Assembly (NCBI RefSeq): GCF_001412085.1
Contig: NZ_LKEV01000004.1
Span: 62,001 to 126,000, forward strand
DNA: 64,000 nucleotides
DNA from: Corynebacterium lowii
GTDB lineage: Bacteria > Actinomycetota > Actinomycetes > Mycobacteriales > Mycobacteriaceae
Direction of reading: 5' to 3'
Under the pieces are notes generated by a model, which saw only the letters and a list, made by a program, of their open reading frames with translations, ran no database searches and was not told the origin of the DNA. Shown piece after piece: positions 1-8,643 of this stretch. The position numbers and the translations under genes are program-made. Numbering within the stretch: the first letter of the stretch is position 1; every line of letters starts with the position of its first letter.

Positions 1-1631
1 TGAAGCGCCACATCGGTGAAAATGATTGGCACGTGGACATCGACGAGAAGAAGTACACCCCACAGGAAATTTCCGCTCGTACCCTGCAAAAGCTCAAGAG
101 GGACGCGGAGGCTTACTTGGGTGAGGACGTTACCGACGCCGTGATTACCGTCCCGGCTTACTTTGAGGACGCCCAGCGCCAGGCCACTAAGGAAGCTGGC
201 CAGATCGCGGGCCTGAATGTGCTGCGTATCGTCAATGAGCCCACCGCAGCGGCCCTGGCCTACGGACTGGAGAAGAATGACGAGGAGCAGACCATCCTCG
301 TATTTGACCTCGGTGGCGGTACCTTTGACGTTTCCCTGCTGGAGATCGGTGACGGCGTGGTGGAGGTGCGCGCCACCGCCGGTGATAACCAGCTCGGCGG
401 CGATGACTGGGACCAGCGCATCGTGGATTGGCTGGCGGAGAAGTTCAAGGCCAGCAACGGCATTGACCTGACCAAGGATAAGATGGCCCTCCAGCGCCTG
501 CGCGAGGCTGCGGAGAAGGCGAAGATTGAACTTTCCTCTTCCCAGCAGGCCACCATCAACCTGCCCTACATCACCGTGGACGCCGAGAAGAACCCCCTCT
601 TCCTCGACGAGACCCTTTCCCGCGCCGAGTTCCAGCGCATCACCCAGGATCTGCTCGACCGCACCAAGAAGCCCTTTAACCAGGTGCTTGCGGACGCGGA
701 TATGAAGGTCTCCGACATTGACCAGGTGGTGCTCGTGGGTGGTTCCACTCGTATGCCTGCCGTGACCGATTTGGTTAAGGAACTCACCGGCGGCAAGGAG
801 CCGAACAAGGGCGTGAACCCCGATGAGGTCGTGGCCGTGGGTGCCGCTTTGCAGGCCGGCGTGCTGCGCGGCGAGGTCAAGGACGTGCTGCTTCTCGACG
901 TCACTCCGCTCTCCCTTGGCATTGAGACCAAGGGCGGAGTGATGACCAAGCTCATCGAGCGCAACACCACGATCCCCACTAAGCGCTCGGAAACCTTCAC
1001 CACCGCCGAGGACAACCAGCCCTCCGTACAGATTCAGGTGTTCCAGGGTGAGCGTGAGATGGCCGCAGCTAACAAGCTGCTCGGCTCCTTCGAACTCGGT
1101 GGTATCGCTCCCGCCCCGCGCGGAGTGCCGCAGATCGAGGTGACCTTTGACATTGACGCCAACGGCATTGTGCACGTGACTGCCAAGGATAAGGGCACAG
1201 GTAAGGAGAACACCATCACCATCCAGGATGGTTCTGGCCTTTCCCAGGAGGAGATTGACCGCATGGTCAAGGATGCGGAGGCCCACGCCGAGGAGGATAA
1301 GAAGCGCCGCGAGGAGCAGGAGACCCGCAACGCCGCGGAGTCCACCGCCTACCAGACCCGCAAGTTCCTGGAAGATAACGCGGATAAGGTTTCCGAGGAA
1401 ACCAAGACCAAGGTGGAGGCCGCTGCCACTGAGGTGGAAGAAGCCCTCAAGGGCGACGACCTGGAGGCCATCAAGGCCGCTGTGGAGAAGCTGAACACCG
1501 AGTCCCAGGAGATGGGCAAAGCCATCTATGAGGCTGAGGCAGCTAAGCAGGGCGCTGCTGATGCTGAGGGTGCCGCCAACGACGACGTTGTGGACGCCGA
1601 GGTTGTGGACGAAGAGGGTGACAAGAAGTGA
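1..1631 (+). CDS. dnaK: Chaperone protein DnaK (Hsp70), 5' end outside window
   Basis: ATP-dependent Hsp70 chaperone that binds unfolded polypeptides in the cytoplasm and cycles with DnaJ and GrpE. The reading frame is already open at base 3 ([11 protein letters not shown]), so about 70-80 N-terminal residues lie upstream of the window; the GTG at 33 is internal. Hsp70 signatures are visible: [29 protein letters not shown], the substrate-binding domain after [16 protein letters not shown], and a charged helical lid. The tail is acidic and ends in EEGDKK rather than EEVD, as expected for bacterial DnaK. The stop codon overlaps the GTG start of grpE (GTGA), so the two are translationally coupled. 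The promoter and any HAIR operator are upstream of the window. Confidence 0.98.
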   Translation, partial: KRHIGENDWHVDIDEKKYTPQEISARTLQKLKRDAEAYLGEDVTDAVITVPAYFEDAQRQATKEAGQIAGLNVLRIVNEPTAAALAYGLEKNDEEQTILVFDLGGGTFDVSLLEIGDGVVEVRATAGDNQLGGDDWDQRIVDWLAEKFKASNGIDLTKDKMALQRLREAAEKAKIELSSSQQATINLPYITVDAEKNPLFLDETLSRAEFQRITQDLLDRTKKPFNQVLADADMKVSDIDQVVLVGGSTRMPAVTDLVKELTGGKEPNKGVNPDEVVAVGAALQAGVLRGEVKDVLLLDVTPLSLGIETKGGVMTKLIERNTTIPTKRSETFTTAEDNQPSVQIQVFQGEREMAAANKLLGSFELGGIAPAPRGVPQIEVTFDIDANGIVHVTAKDKGTGKENTITIQDGSGLSQEEIDRMVKDAEAHAEEDKKRREEQETRNAAESTAYQTRKFLEDNADKVSEETKTKVEAAATEVEEALKGDDLEAIKAAVEKLNTESQEMGKAIYEAEAAKQGAADAEGAANDDVVDAEVVDEEGDKK

Positions 1632-2137
1632 CCCAGAACGACGACGCAACCGAAGAGCCGGAGAACGTCGAGGAGACCCCTTTGGAAACCGCTGAGGAAG
1701 CTCCCGAGGCGGAGGAACCAGCCGCCGATCCGGTAGCGGAACTCACCGAGGATCTCCAGCGCGTGACGGCAGAGTACGCCAACTATCGACGCCGCTCTAC
1801 CCGCGAGCGCCAGGCAGCCGTGGAGGCCGCTCGCGCCTCCGTGGTCTCTCAGTTGCTGCCCATCATGGATGATCTGGCCCTGGCTAAGCAGCACGGTGAT
1901 CTGGAAGAAGGTCCGCTCAAGGCCTTCTCCGAGAAGTTCCACTCCACCCTTGATTCCCTGGGCCTGGTGGCCTTTGGTGAGGAGGGAGAGGGCTTTGACC
2001 CTGAACTGCATGAAGCCGTGCAGGATAGTTCCTCCGGGGACGAGAAGATTCTGGGTACGGTGCTCCGCCAGGGGTACCGCCTGGGTGATAAGACCATCCG
2101 ACACGCGATGGTGATGATCGCTGATCCCGCAGAATAA
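1628..2137 (+). CDS. grpE: Nucleotide exchange factor GrpE
   Basis: Homodimeric co-chaperone that releases ADP from DnaK. The 169-residue product has an acidic, low-complexity N-terminus (residues 1-40), a long dimerisation helix (about 42-80, [20 protein letters not shown]) and the C-terminal beta domain ending in the family signature ([22 protein letters not shown]). It starts at GTG overlapping the dnaK stop by four bases. The codons for YRR (TAT CGA CGC) contain a copy of the TATCGACGCC word that recurs through the window. A strong hairpin terminator follows the stop, before dnaJ. Confidence 0.97.
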   Translation: MTQNDDATEEPENVEETPLETAEEAPEAEEPAADPVAELTEDLQRVTAEYANYRRRSTRERQAAVEAARASVVSQLLPIMDDLALAKQHGDLEEGPLKAFSEKFHSTLDSLGLVAFGEEGEGFDPELHEAVQDSSSGDEKILGTVLRQGYRLGDKTIRHAMVMIADPAE

Positions 2138-2155
2138 TTAGCGCGGAGATTTCTC

Positions 2156-2200
2156 GGCACCGCTGATCGCTTTTATTCGACCAGCGGTGCCGTTTTTCTT
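2156..2200 (+). terminator. Rho-independent terminator between grpE and dnaJ
   Basis: Perfect 10-bp inverted repeat, GGCACCGCTG (2156-2165) and CAGCGGTGCC (2182-2191), followed by GTTTTTCTT. It lies inside the chaperone operon, only about 20 bases before the dnaJ ribosome-binding site (AAAGGAGG). It should reduce read-through into dnaJ-hspR relative to dnaK-grpE. Confidence 0.85.
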
Positions 2201-2226
2201 AAAAGCAAGAAAGGAGGAGATGCCCA

Positions 2227-3381
2227 GTGGCTGAGCGCGAATGGGCAGAAAAGAACTATTACGCGGACCTGGGAGTCTCCTCGTCCGCAAGCCAGGAGGA
2301 TATTAAAAAGGCGTATCGAAAAATCGCCCGCGAGAATCACCCGGATAAAAAGCCGGGGGATAAGGTAGCCGAGGAACGCTTTAAGAAAGCCGCCGAGGCA
2401 TACGACGTCGTAGGCGATGAGGCTAAGCGCAAGGAATACGATGATTTTCGTGCCATGCTCGGCAGTGGCGGGTTAGGAGGCTCCGGTTTTCCGGGCGGGT
2501 TTCGCTCGTCCGGGACGGCGGGGAACTTCCAAGCCTCGGACTTCTTTGGACAAGGCGGAGGTTATTCTCCAGAGGGCGGTCTTGGTGACATCTTCGGTAG
2601 CTTCTTTGGTCGCGGCGGGAATCCTCGCCAATCAGCTCGGCCGACCAGGGGAGCGGACGTCGAAACGGATATCACGCTCGACTTCCGGGAAGCGGCGAAG
2701 GGGGCCACTCTTCCCCTTCAACTAAGCGGCGAGGCCCCTTGCAATACCTGCCACGGCTCGGGCTCTAAGTCCGGCCACCCCACCACTTGCCAGGCATGCC
2801 AGGGCACGGGTTTTACCTCGGAGCAGCGGGGCGCCTTCGGGCTATCCGCTCCCTGTAGCGTCTGCGGTGGCACCGGGGAGATCATTGAGGATCCCTGCCC
2901 CACGTGCCAGGGCAGCGGCACGGTGCATCGGACTCGCTCGATTACGGTGCGTATCCCGGCCGGAGTGATTGACGGGCAAAAAGTGCGCCTGGCAGGCCAA
3001 GGAGAGGCAGGCCCCAATGGCAAGCCCTCCGGCGATCTCTTCGTGACGGTACACGTGCGCCCTGACCCCGTGTTTACCCGCTCTGGGGACGACCTAGAGG
3101 TGACCGTGCCGGTTTCCTTTGCGGAATTGGCCCTGGGTGACACGATTACCGTGCCTACCCTGGATTCGCCGGTGCGGGTGAAAGTTCCTGCTGGTACCCG
3201 TGATGGGCGCACGCTGCGCGTGCGTGGGCGAGGCATTAAGAACGGTGATCTGCGGGTGAAGGTACAGGTTAAGGTGCCCACCAACCTGGATGCCGCGGCC
3301 ACCAGTGCCCTGCGCACCTATGCCCAGGCGGAGCGAGAATCCGGGTTCAACCCCCGCACTGATTGGGAAGGGGCGAAGTAG
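2227..3381 (+). CDS. dnaJ: Chaperone protein DnaJ (Hsp40)
   Basis: J-domain co-chaperone that delivers substrates to DnaK and stimulates its ATPase. The 384-residue protein has a J domain (about 1-75) with the catalytic HPD in [10 protein letters not shown], a Gly/Phe-rich linker (about 80-145), a zinc-binding region with four CxxCxGxG-type repeats (about 165-230: [32 protein letters not shown]) and the C-terminal substrate domain. The start is GTG at 2227 behind AAAGGAGG; the ATG at 2220 is out of frame. hspR begins two bases after the stop, so the pair is cotranscribed. The full set of domains makes this a class A DnaJ, not CbpA. Confidence 0.97.
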   Translation: MAEREWAEKNYYADLGVSSSASQEDIKKAYRKIARENHPDKKPGDKVAEERFKKAAEAYDVVGDEAKRKEYDDFRAMLGSGGLGGSGFPGGFRSSGTAGNFQASDFFGQGGGYSPEGGLGDIFGSFFGRGGNPRQSARPTRGADVETDITLDFREAAKGATLPLQLSGEAPCNTCHGSGSKSGHPTTCQACQGTGFTSEQRGAFGLSAPCSVCGGTGEIIEDPCPTCQGSGTVHRTRSITVRIPAGVIDGQKVRLAGQGEAGPNGKPSGDLFVTVHVRPDPVFTRSGDDLEVTVPVSFAELALGDTITVPTLDSPVRVKVPAGTRDGRTLRVRGRGIKNGDLRVKVQVKVPTNLDAAATSALRTYAQAERESGFNPRTDWEGAK

Positions 3382-3382
3382 C

Positions 3383-3817
3383 ATGACTAGTGCGCAGCAA
3401 TCTTCCCAGAGGCAGGGGACGGAGGAGGTTTTTGTGATCTCCGTGGCTGCCGAACTTTCCGGGATGCACGCTCAAACCCTCCGTACTTATGACCGCATGG
3501 GGTTGGTGACTCCGGCGCGTACCAGCGGTGGAGGGCGCCGCTATTCCCGTGCCGATGTAGAAATGCTGCGCCACATTCAAAAGCTCAGCCAGGAAGATGG
3601 CGTGAACCTCGCGGGTATTAAAGCGATAATCGCCTTGACGAGGCAGAACGAGGAACTTAAAGCTGAGGTGGCGCAGTTGCGCGCAGAAAACGAAAACATG
3701 CGGGCACACCATTCCATACGGGGTGGGGAACTCGTGCATGTGCCCCGGTCTACGGCGGTGGTGATGTGGAGCCCGAAGGTTCGGCGTCGCGGCGAACACC
3801 GGGGGAATCGGGGTTAG
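3383..3817 (+). CDS. hspR: Heat-shock transcriptional repressor HspR (MerR family)
   Basis: MerR-type repressor that binds HAIR operators (CTTGAGT-N7-ACTCAAG type) and in actinobacteria uses DnaK as co-repressor. The ATG at 3383, two bases after the dnaJ stop and behind AAGGGG, is preferred over an in-frame start at 3290 inside dnaJ; it gives 144 residues. The winged helix-turn-helix is clear (VISVAAELSGMHAQTLRTYDRMGLV, then SGGGRRYSRADVEML), followed by a coiled coil (about 75-105). The last 68 bases overlap the 3' end of the convergent hydrolase gene. A candidate target lies upstream of clpB at 10181. Confidence 0.95.
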   Translation: MTSAQQSSQRQGTEEVFVISVAAELSGMHAQTLRTYDRMGLVTPARTSGGGRRYSRADVEMLRHIQKLSQEDGVNLAGIKAIIALTRQNEELKAEVAQLRAENENMRAHHSIRGGELVHVPRSTAVVMWSPKVRRRGEHRGNRG

Positions 3818-4964
3818 CTATTTCCCGAAGTGCGCGGTGCACCTGGGGATCATTCCAATAAGAGGAGTGATCCCCAGGAGAAACCGGCCACACCGTAGCT
3901 CCGAATTGCGGGGAGGTGGGGTCTACACCGTGTATTCCGCCGTAATTGGTGGCGGTGAGATCAATGGGGTCACCGGGGGCGGTGAGCGCATGGACGCTGC
4001 CAGGGCCATTGCCGTGTAACCGAAATTGTGAGGCGCGAGGTAGTACAGCACCGGGGGAGCCCACGAGTACCACGGCATCAGTGAGTAACCCTGTGCTTGA
4101 GGCTTGTCCCACTACCACGGAACCGTAGCTGTACCCCAACACCACCCGTCTTTGGGTGGGATTGCGGGCGGCGAGGTCGCGTTGAAAGCGCTGTAGTGCC
4201 TGGGCACCGGCTTGGGCTGGTTGTGTGGCAATGGCATGGGGCACGGTGGAAGGAGCGGAATATCCTAACCACACCACGGAGGCTCCACCCGTGGCGGCGG
4301 CGATGGTGCGTCCTCGTTCTAGATGGGTGGGCCAGCCAGAAGTATCGGAGGAACCGGTACCAGCTACGAAGGTGGTCACGGAGGCCGAAGAATCAAGATC
4401 GCCAAAGGCCACGGCCACGGTGTTGGCGCCAGCCTCGATAAAGCGCGCTTCCGGGTATTTCTCCGCTAGGTCACGCCACTGCGGGGCAGCGAGCAGGGTG
4501 GCTTCGTGAATTGCGTCAAGGGAGAGATCCGCCATGGAACCTAGGCGGTGGAGCGGCGGGGCAGCCACGGGAGTACACAGGCGAGTTATTTCCCTGGCGC
4601 AGTGCCAATCCAATACCGCCCCGAGGGAGGAAATGGCCTGAGTTGCTCCAGTGAGCACGAGGGAATGGTTGGAGAGCGAAAGCAGGCGCTCCGTGGCCTG
4701 CTCTAATTCTTTTTGCAGCCCACTGGTGCGGATGAGCACATGTGCTACCTTTTGCATTTGCTTGGCTCCGATTGCCCAGGGAGAAGAGGCATCGTCAAGG
4801 CGATCTAGCGCAAGGAGAGGTGCCCCGAGAGGATTGGCCCCGCGCAGGGAGATATTTTGAGAGCGCTCTTGGGTAGAAGCGGTGGCGGTGTGCCTGGCCA
4901 GGATGGAGGTATGTGAGGCGGTGCGGTCCATATCGGCGGAATTGAGTGGAGTTAGCGCAGACAT
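3750..4964 (-). CDS. Alpha/beta hydrolase, DUF1023 family
   Basis: Serine hydrolase-fold protein of 404 residues; substrate unknown. The C-terminal half is a DUF1023 domain with a nucleophile elbow GYSYGS, a likely acid in APGDPID and a likely base in GDHSSYW. The N-terminal half is helical, with an insert that is Ser/Ala-rich. The start at 4964 (MSALTPLNSAD) is chosen because it overlaps the upstream small gene by 13 bases, consistent with coupled translation; a longer frame to 5003 exists. No signal peptide is evident. The gene converges on hspR and overlaps its end by 68 bp. In other actinobacteria DUF1023 enzymes are often linked to WXG100-like helical proteins. Confidence 0.8.
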   Translation of the reverse strand: MSALTPLNSADMDRTASHTSILARHTATASTQERSQNISLRGANPLGAPLLALDRLDDASSPWAIGAKQMQKVAHVLIRTSGLQKELEQATERLLSLSNHSLVLTGATQAISSLGAVLDWHCAREITRLCTPVAAPPLHRLGSMADLSLDAIHEATLLAAPQWRDLAEKYPEARFIEAGANTVAVAFGDLDSSASVTTFVAGTGSSDTSGWPTHLERGRTIAAATGGASVVWLGYSAPSTVPHAIATQPAQAGAQALQRFQRDLAARNPTQRRVVLGYSYGSVVVGQASSTGLLTDAVVLVGSPGAVLPRASQFRLHGNGPGSVHALTAPGDPIDLTATNYGGIHGVDPTSPQFGATVWPVSPGDHSSYWNDPQVHRALREIANPDSPGVRRDAEPSGSTSPPP

Positions 4965-5200
4965 TGAGCCATGCTTTCGTCGGTAGCTTGGGCGCGGGAA
5001 CAAAAGAGGGTGAGGTCACCCAGTAAGCGCTGGCGGGCCTCGGCGGCGCGCAACAGGCTGTGTTCCCAGGAGGCCGTGGCGGCGCGAAGAGCCTGAGCGG
5101 TGAGGGAAGAACCGGGTAGGTGTGGCATGGCTCCGGGGAAGTGTGTGGTGGTGGCGCGGAGGCGGTGGAGGAATACCTCGGGAAGGCGTAGTTCGTTCAT
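4952..5200 (-). CDS. Small helical protein paired with DUF1023 hydrolase
   Basis: An 82-residue protein I do not recognise. The start at 5200 (MNELRLPEVFLHRLR) is chosen over a longer frame to 5350 because the extra N-terminus overlaps the divergent amidase gene. The body is predicted helical, with a central Trp (ATASWEHSLLRAAEARQRLLGDL), loosely reminiscent of WXG100 helical-hairpin proteins although no WxG motif is present. It overlaps the start of the DUF1023 hydrolase gene by 13 bases, so the two are probably translated together and may act together. Function is an inference from context only. Confidence 0.6.
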   Translation of the reverse strand: MNELRLPEVFLHRLRATTTHFPGAMPHLPGSSLTAQALRAATASWEHSLLRAAEARQRLLGDLTLFCSRAQATDESMAQCLR

Positions 5201-5291
5201 GCCCACGAGTACAGCGCGAATGATAGTGCTGAGGAAAGGAACCGAGGGCGAAGTTGTGGATAAACGGTAGTTGTCCACATAGGCTGAGTGC

Positions 5292-6080
5292 ATGCGCATC
5301 GCACTGGCCCAAATACAGGCTACGCAGAGCCTGGTGAAAAACCTCCGCATTGTGCAGGACTATGCCCAGCGCGCCGCCGAGCGCGGTGCCCGCATGGTGA
5401 TCTTCCCTGAGGCCACCTCTCAGGCCTTTGGCACTGGCTGCCTGGATACCCAGGCGGAGGATTACGATGGCCCCTTTGCCACGGGAATCAATGACCTTGC
5501 ACGCAGCTTGGGGCTGGTCATCGTGGCCGGAATGTTTCGCCCGGCAGATCGCACTCCGCAGGGGACTAACCGCGTGTGGAATACCGCGCTGATCGCGGAC
5601 GGGGGAGAGCTGCGTGGTTATGACAAAATCCACACCTATGATGCCTTTGACCAGCGGGAATCGGAAACCGTGCGCCCCGGCACTAAGCCGGTGACCTTTG
5701 AGATTGATGGCGTGATGGTGGGTGTAGCCACCTGCTTTGACCTGCGCTTTCCCAGTCTTTTCCAAGACCTTGCGCGCCGGGGTGCAGAGGTGATCGTGGT
5801 ACCGGCTTCCTGGGCGGATGGGCCGGGGAAACTACATCAGTGGCGCACGTTGACCGCCGCGCGAGCCTTGGATACCGGGGCGTTCATCGTGGCGTCGGAT
5901 ATGGCACACCCAGGGGGAAAGCGGGGGGAAAACCGCGGACCCACGGGTTTGGGGCACTCTGCTGTGCTTAGTCCGGTGGGGGAACGTTTGGTGGAGGCGA
6001 GCTATGACGCGGAACTCGTGATTGCAGATATAGCTCCTGAACAGGTGGAAGAGACGCGGCGCGCGCTGCCCATCTTGTAA
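5292..6080 (+). CDS. Carbon-nitrogen hydrolase (nitrilase superfamily amidase)
   Basis: Cytoplasmic amidase of 262 residues. The catalytic Glu-Lys-Cys triad is visible: Glu in VIFPEATS (about 41), Lys in GYDKIHTYD (about 115) and Cys in GVATCFDLRFP (about 150). Length and motifs match the Nit1/NitFhit-like branch, whose characterised members hydrolyse deaminated glutathione or omega-amides; the true substrate cannot be told from sequence. The ATG at 5292 is divergent from the 82-residue gene that starts at 5200. The convergent flavohaemoprotein-like gene ends three bases downstream, so the ends almost touch. Confidence 0.88.
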   Translation: MRIALAQIQATQSLVKNLRIVQDYAQRAAERGARMVIFPEATSQAFGTGCLDTQAEDYDGPFATGINDLARSLGLVIVAGMFRPADRTPQGTNRVWNTALIADGGELRGYDKIHTYDAFDQRESETVRPGTKPVTFEIDGVMVGVATCFDLRFPSLFQDLARRGAEVIVVPASWADGPGKLHQWRTLTAARALDTGAFIVASDMAHPGGKRGENRGPTGLGHSAVLSPVGERLVEASYDAELVIADIAPEQVEETRRALPIL

Positions 6081-6083
6081 AAG

Positions 6084-7271
6084 TTATTCCGCAGGCGCCC
6101 AATCAGCCCCCGGTGTGCGCTGGGGCCAGGCTTCCACCTGAATGTTGTGGGCCCCCGTGGCGCTCAGAGCGGCGGCGCTGTGCAGGGCATTATCCTCCGG
6201 CCCGGCAATGAGAATCTCATGATCCTGCCAATTGCCACGGCTGGCGGCGAGCGCGCCGGGAGATTCGGAAACTGCTATGTAGAGGTCCGGCAGTGTGGTT
6301 TGGGAATTGACCCACCAAGCGTCTTTATTCGTGGTGGCGCAGGGAACCACGGTGAACCACGAGCTCGCCTGCGCGAGCGCCCAGAGGCGGGGGAGTTCGT
6401 AGAGCTCACCGGGGTAATCGGCGCTGAGGAAGAGCGTGACATTGGGCTGGTTTTCCCAGGTGAGCATGTCAAAGAGGAGGGAACGCAGCGGGGCCCAACC
6501 GGTAGAGTGAGCGATGAGGAGAATATCGCGCTCGCCGCTGACCGCCAGGGAACCCTGTGGCTGGCCGAAAACCCAGTGGTCGCCCACCTTGGACTTGGCG
6601 AGGCGTTGGGCGGCGGTATCGTCCTCCCCGAGCACGTGGAACTCGATCTGCCCAAACTCCGTGGGGGGGGTGGCGAGGGACATTGGCAGCCAGATTCCCG
6701 GCAACATGCTCGATGAGGCCAGGACGTGCTGGCCGGGAGCGAAGGGGATGGGCAGGCCGGTATCGAGGGTGACCACGCTAATGCGGCGGCTCATGCGCTG
6801 TACGTCGATCACCTCGCCGGAATATGCGGGGGGAATACCCTGCTGATCAGCCTCTACCGCGGCGGCGGCCATCTCCACGCACACGCCTTCCATCAGGTGT
6901 TCCGCCTGTTGGGCTGCCACGGTGTATTGCTCATCGGCCACTCGCAGCACCTCGCGCAGCCCAAACTTGAGAGCCTGGGCAAAGGAGGCGTAGGCGATGG
7001 CGGGGAAGCCGTGGCGGCGGTGATCGAGTCCGATCTGCTGGACGCGCCACAGTACGTCGGGATCGAGGGCGTCGGGAGTGCTGCGCTCCAAAGCCCACGC
7101 TATTGCCGGGGCGAGATCCATATGGGACTGGCTCATCTTGAGCGGAAAAACAGACCGCGCCTCCAAGTGATCCACGTAGAATCGACCATGCGCGGCGTCA
7201 CGGAAAGTGTCGTGATGGTCGCGGATGAGACGCGCTATCTCGGTGAGGGTGGCGGCGGGCATGGCTTCCAT
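6084..7271 (-). CDS. Flavohaemoprotein-like globin/FAD/NAD(P)H reductase
   Basis: Two-part protein of about 395 residues. The N-terminal 130 residues look like a bacterial flavohaemoglobin globin: a B10-type Tyr in GRFYVDHLEARSVFP and a candidate proximal His in QIGLDHRRHGF. The rest resembles a ferredoxin-reductase module (GEVIDVQRMSRRISVVTLDTG, then FAPGQHVLAS). The FAD-binding R-x-Y-S motif reads WLPMSLA, the NAD loop reads STGWAPLRSL, and the C-terminal Cys-Gly-Pro reads IAGPED, so the flavin module diverges from Hmp. Function is probably NO or oxygen chemistry, but this is inferred. The start at 7271 (MEAMPAATLTEIARLIRDH) fits the globin N-terminus better than the longer frame to 7421; its ribosome-binding site is weak. 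Confidence 0.75.
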   Translation of the reverse strand: MEAMPAATLTEIARLIRDHHDTFRDAAHGRFYVDHLEARSVFPLKMSQSHMDLAPAIAWALERSTPDALDPDVLWRVQQIGLDHRRHGFPAIAYASFAQALKFGLREVLRVADEQYTVAAQQAEHLMEGVCVEMAAAAVEADQQGIPPAYSGEVIDVQRMSRRISVVTLDTGLPIPFAPGQHVLASSSMLPGIWLPMSLATPPTEFGQIEFHVLGEDDTAAQRLAKSKVGDHWVFGQPQGSLAVSGERDILLIAHSTGWAPLRSLLFDMLTWENQPNVTLFLSADYPGELYELPRLWALAQASSWFTVVPCATTNKDAWWVNSQTTLPDLYIAVSESPGALAASRGNWQDHEILIAGPEDNALHSAAALSATGAHNIQVEAWPQRTPGADWAPAE

Positions 7272-7413
7272 ACTAAGGCCCCAGTGCTCTTTTGTAGAGA
7301 GGAGCCTGGGGCAAAGGTTCGCAAGCGGGTGTATTCCTTCGTATATGGGGGTAGGAAAAGGGGAGGAAGGCGTGCGAATCGGACATAGACGGCGCTGGTA
7401 TGGCGGGGGTAGG

Positions 7414-8556
7414 TCAGGCAAAGCGCTGAGCTATGCGACGCCCTGCCAAGCGCCCCGCGCGTGTGGCACCCACGGTGGACGCCGAAGATGCGTACCCCAC
7501 CAACAATATCCGGGAATCGCGCTGCGGGGTTACCTCATCGAGCATGGCGATACCCTGCGACCCCCGGAGATGTAGCGGGCTTAGATGCCGCAGGGCCGCG
7601 CGGAAACCGGTGTTCCAGAAGATAATGTCTACCTCCTCCTCGTGCCCTTCCTCCCAGGGTTGCCAACTCTCCGGCACGACGAGGTGGTCACTATGCGAGG
7701 GGCCTAGCCCGTGGGTGCGCGCTTCCGGAGGCGGGCCGAACTGCACGCCGTGAGGCGTCGCGCTATGCAGGTGCCCTCGAGAGACCAGCACGCCGGAGGC
7801 TACGGCCTCCATGTACTCGGGCCAGAGCGGAATGCCGGTGGTTCGCACTACCGACGCCGGGGCTTTCCCGACGTGGGTGCGCGCCCGCACGGCTTTTTCT
7901 ACGTCTAAACCCCAGGCTTGATCGAAGGTGCGGTCGGTGAAGTTGGGAGGGCGTCGAGTAGACCACAGGGTATCGGTGACTGCGGAAAGTTCCAGTAAGA
8001 ACTGCACGGCAGAAAGACCCCCACCCACCACGAGGGTACGTTTGCCGCGGAAGTCCTCGGCGCGGCGATATTGCACAGTATGGAGTTGTTCACCCTGGAA
8101 CGCAGAGGCGCCGGGAACGAAGGGGATAAAAGGCTGAGTCCACGTGCCGGTGGCGTTGACGACGCTGAGTGCCTGCCAGGAGCGGCCGTCGATAGCCGTG
8201 ACCTGGAGGGGAGAATCCGGCCCGGAGACGGACGTTACCGAGGCGACGGTGACCGGGCGGATAACGCCGAGCCCTAGATACTCCTCGTAGCTTCCGTAAT
8301 AATCCGCCACGAGAGTGGAAGCGGGAACGGAGGGGTCGGGCCGCTTCATGGGCAGCCCTGGGAGATCGGCAATGCCGTGGGCGCGCCCTAGTGTGAGGGA
8401 ATCCCAGCGGTGCCGCCAGGCTCCGCCGGGGCCGGAATTGGCGTCTACCACCACAAAGTCTGTTCCTGGGGTGAGGCCGCGGTGCACGAGCTCATGGGCA
8501 CAAGCCAGCCCTGCTTGACCCGCACCAATGATGATGGTGAGGAGGGGTGTTTTCAT
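7414..8556 (-). CDS. FAD-dependent oxidoreductase, flavin monooxygenase-like
   Basis: A 380-residue flavoprotein with an N-terminal FAD-binding Rossmann motif (IIIGAGQAGLACAHEL), the GGAWRHRWDSLTL segment typical of flavin-containing monooxygenases and CzcO-like proteins, and a second dinucleotide motif (VVGGGLSAVQFLLEL) for NAD(P)H. A late NTGF segment (FWNTGFRAALRHL) also fits. The substrate is unknown. The start at 8556 (MKTPLLTIIIGAG) places the Rossmann strand at the N-terminus; the frame extends to 8631. It sits upstream of, and codirectional with, the flavohaemoprotein-like gene (142 bp gap), so joint expression is possible. Confidence 0.8.
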   Translation of the reverse strand: MKTPLLTIIIGAGQAGLACAHELVHRGLTPGTDFVVVDANSGPGGAWRHRWDSLTLGRAHGIADLPGLPMKRPDPSVPASTLVADYYGSYEEYLGLGVIRPVTVASVTSVSGPDSPLQVTAIDGRSWQALSVVNATGTWTQPFIPFVPGASAFQGEQLHTVQYRRAEDFRGKRTLVVGGGLSAVQFLLELSAVTDTLWSTRRPPNFTDRTFDQAWGLDVEKAVRARTHVGKAPASVVRTTGIPLWPEYMEAVASGVLVSRGHLHSATPHGVQFGPPPEARTHGLGPSHSDHLVVPESWQPWEEGHEEEVDIIFWNTGFRAALRHLSPLHLRGSQGIAMLDEVTPQRDSRILLVGYASSASTVGATRAGRLAGRRIAQRFA

Positions 8557-8643
8557 CACCCCCATTCTCCCACGGGGGAATGCGTAATCGCAGCGCGAGC
8601 CGTTAAGATGAGCCGGTCTTGTACGTCGCATGAAGGAGCCGCT

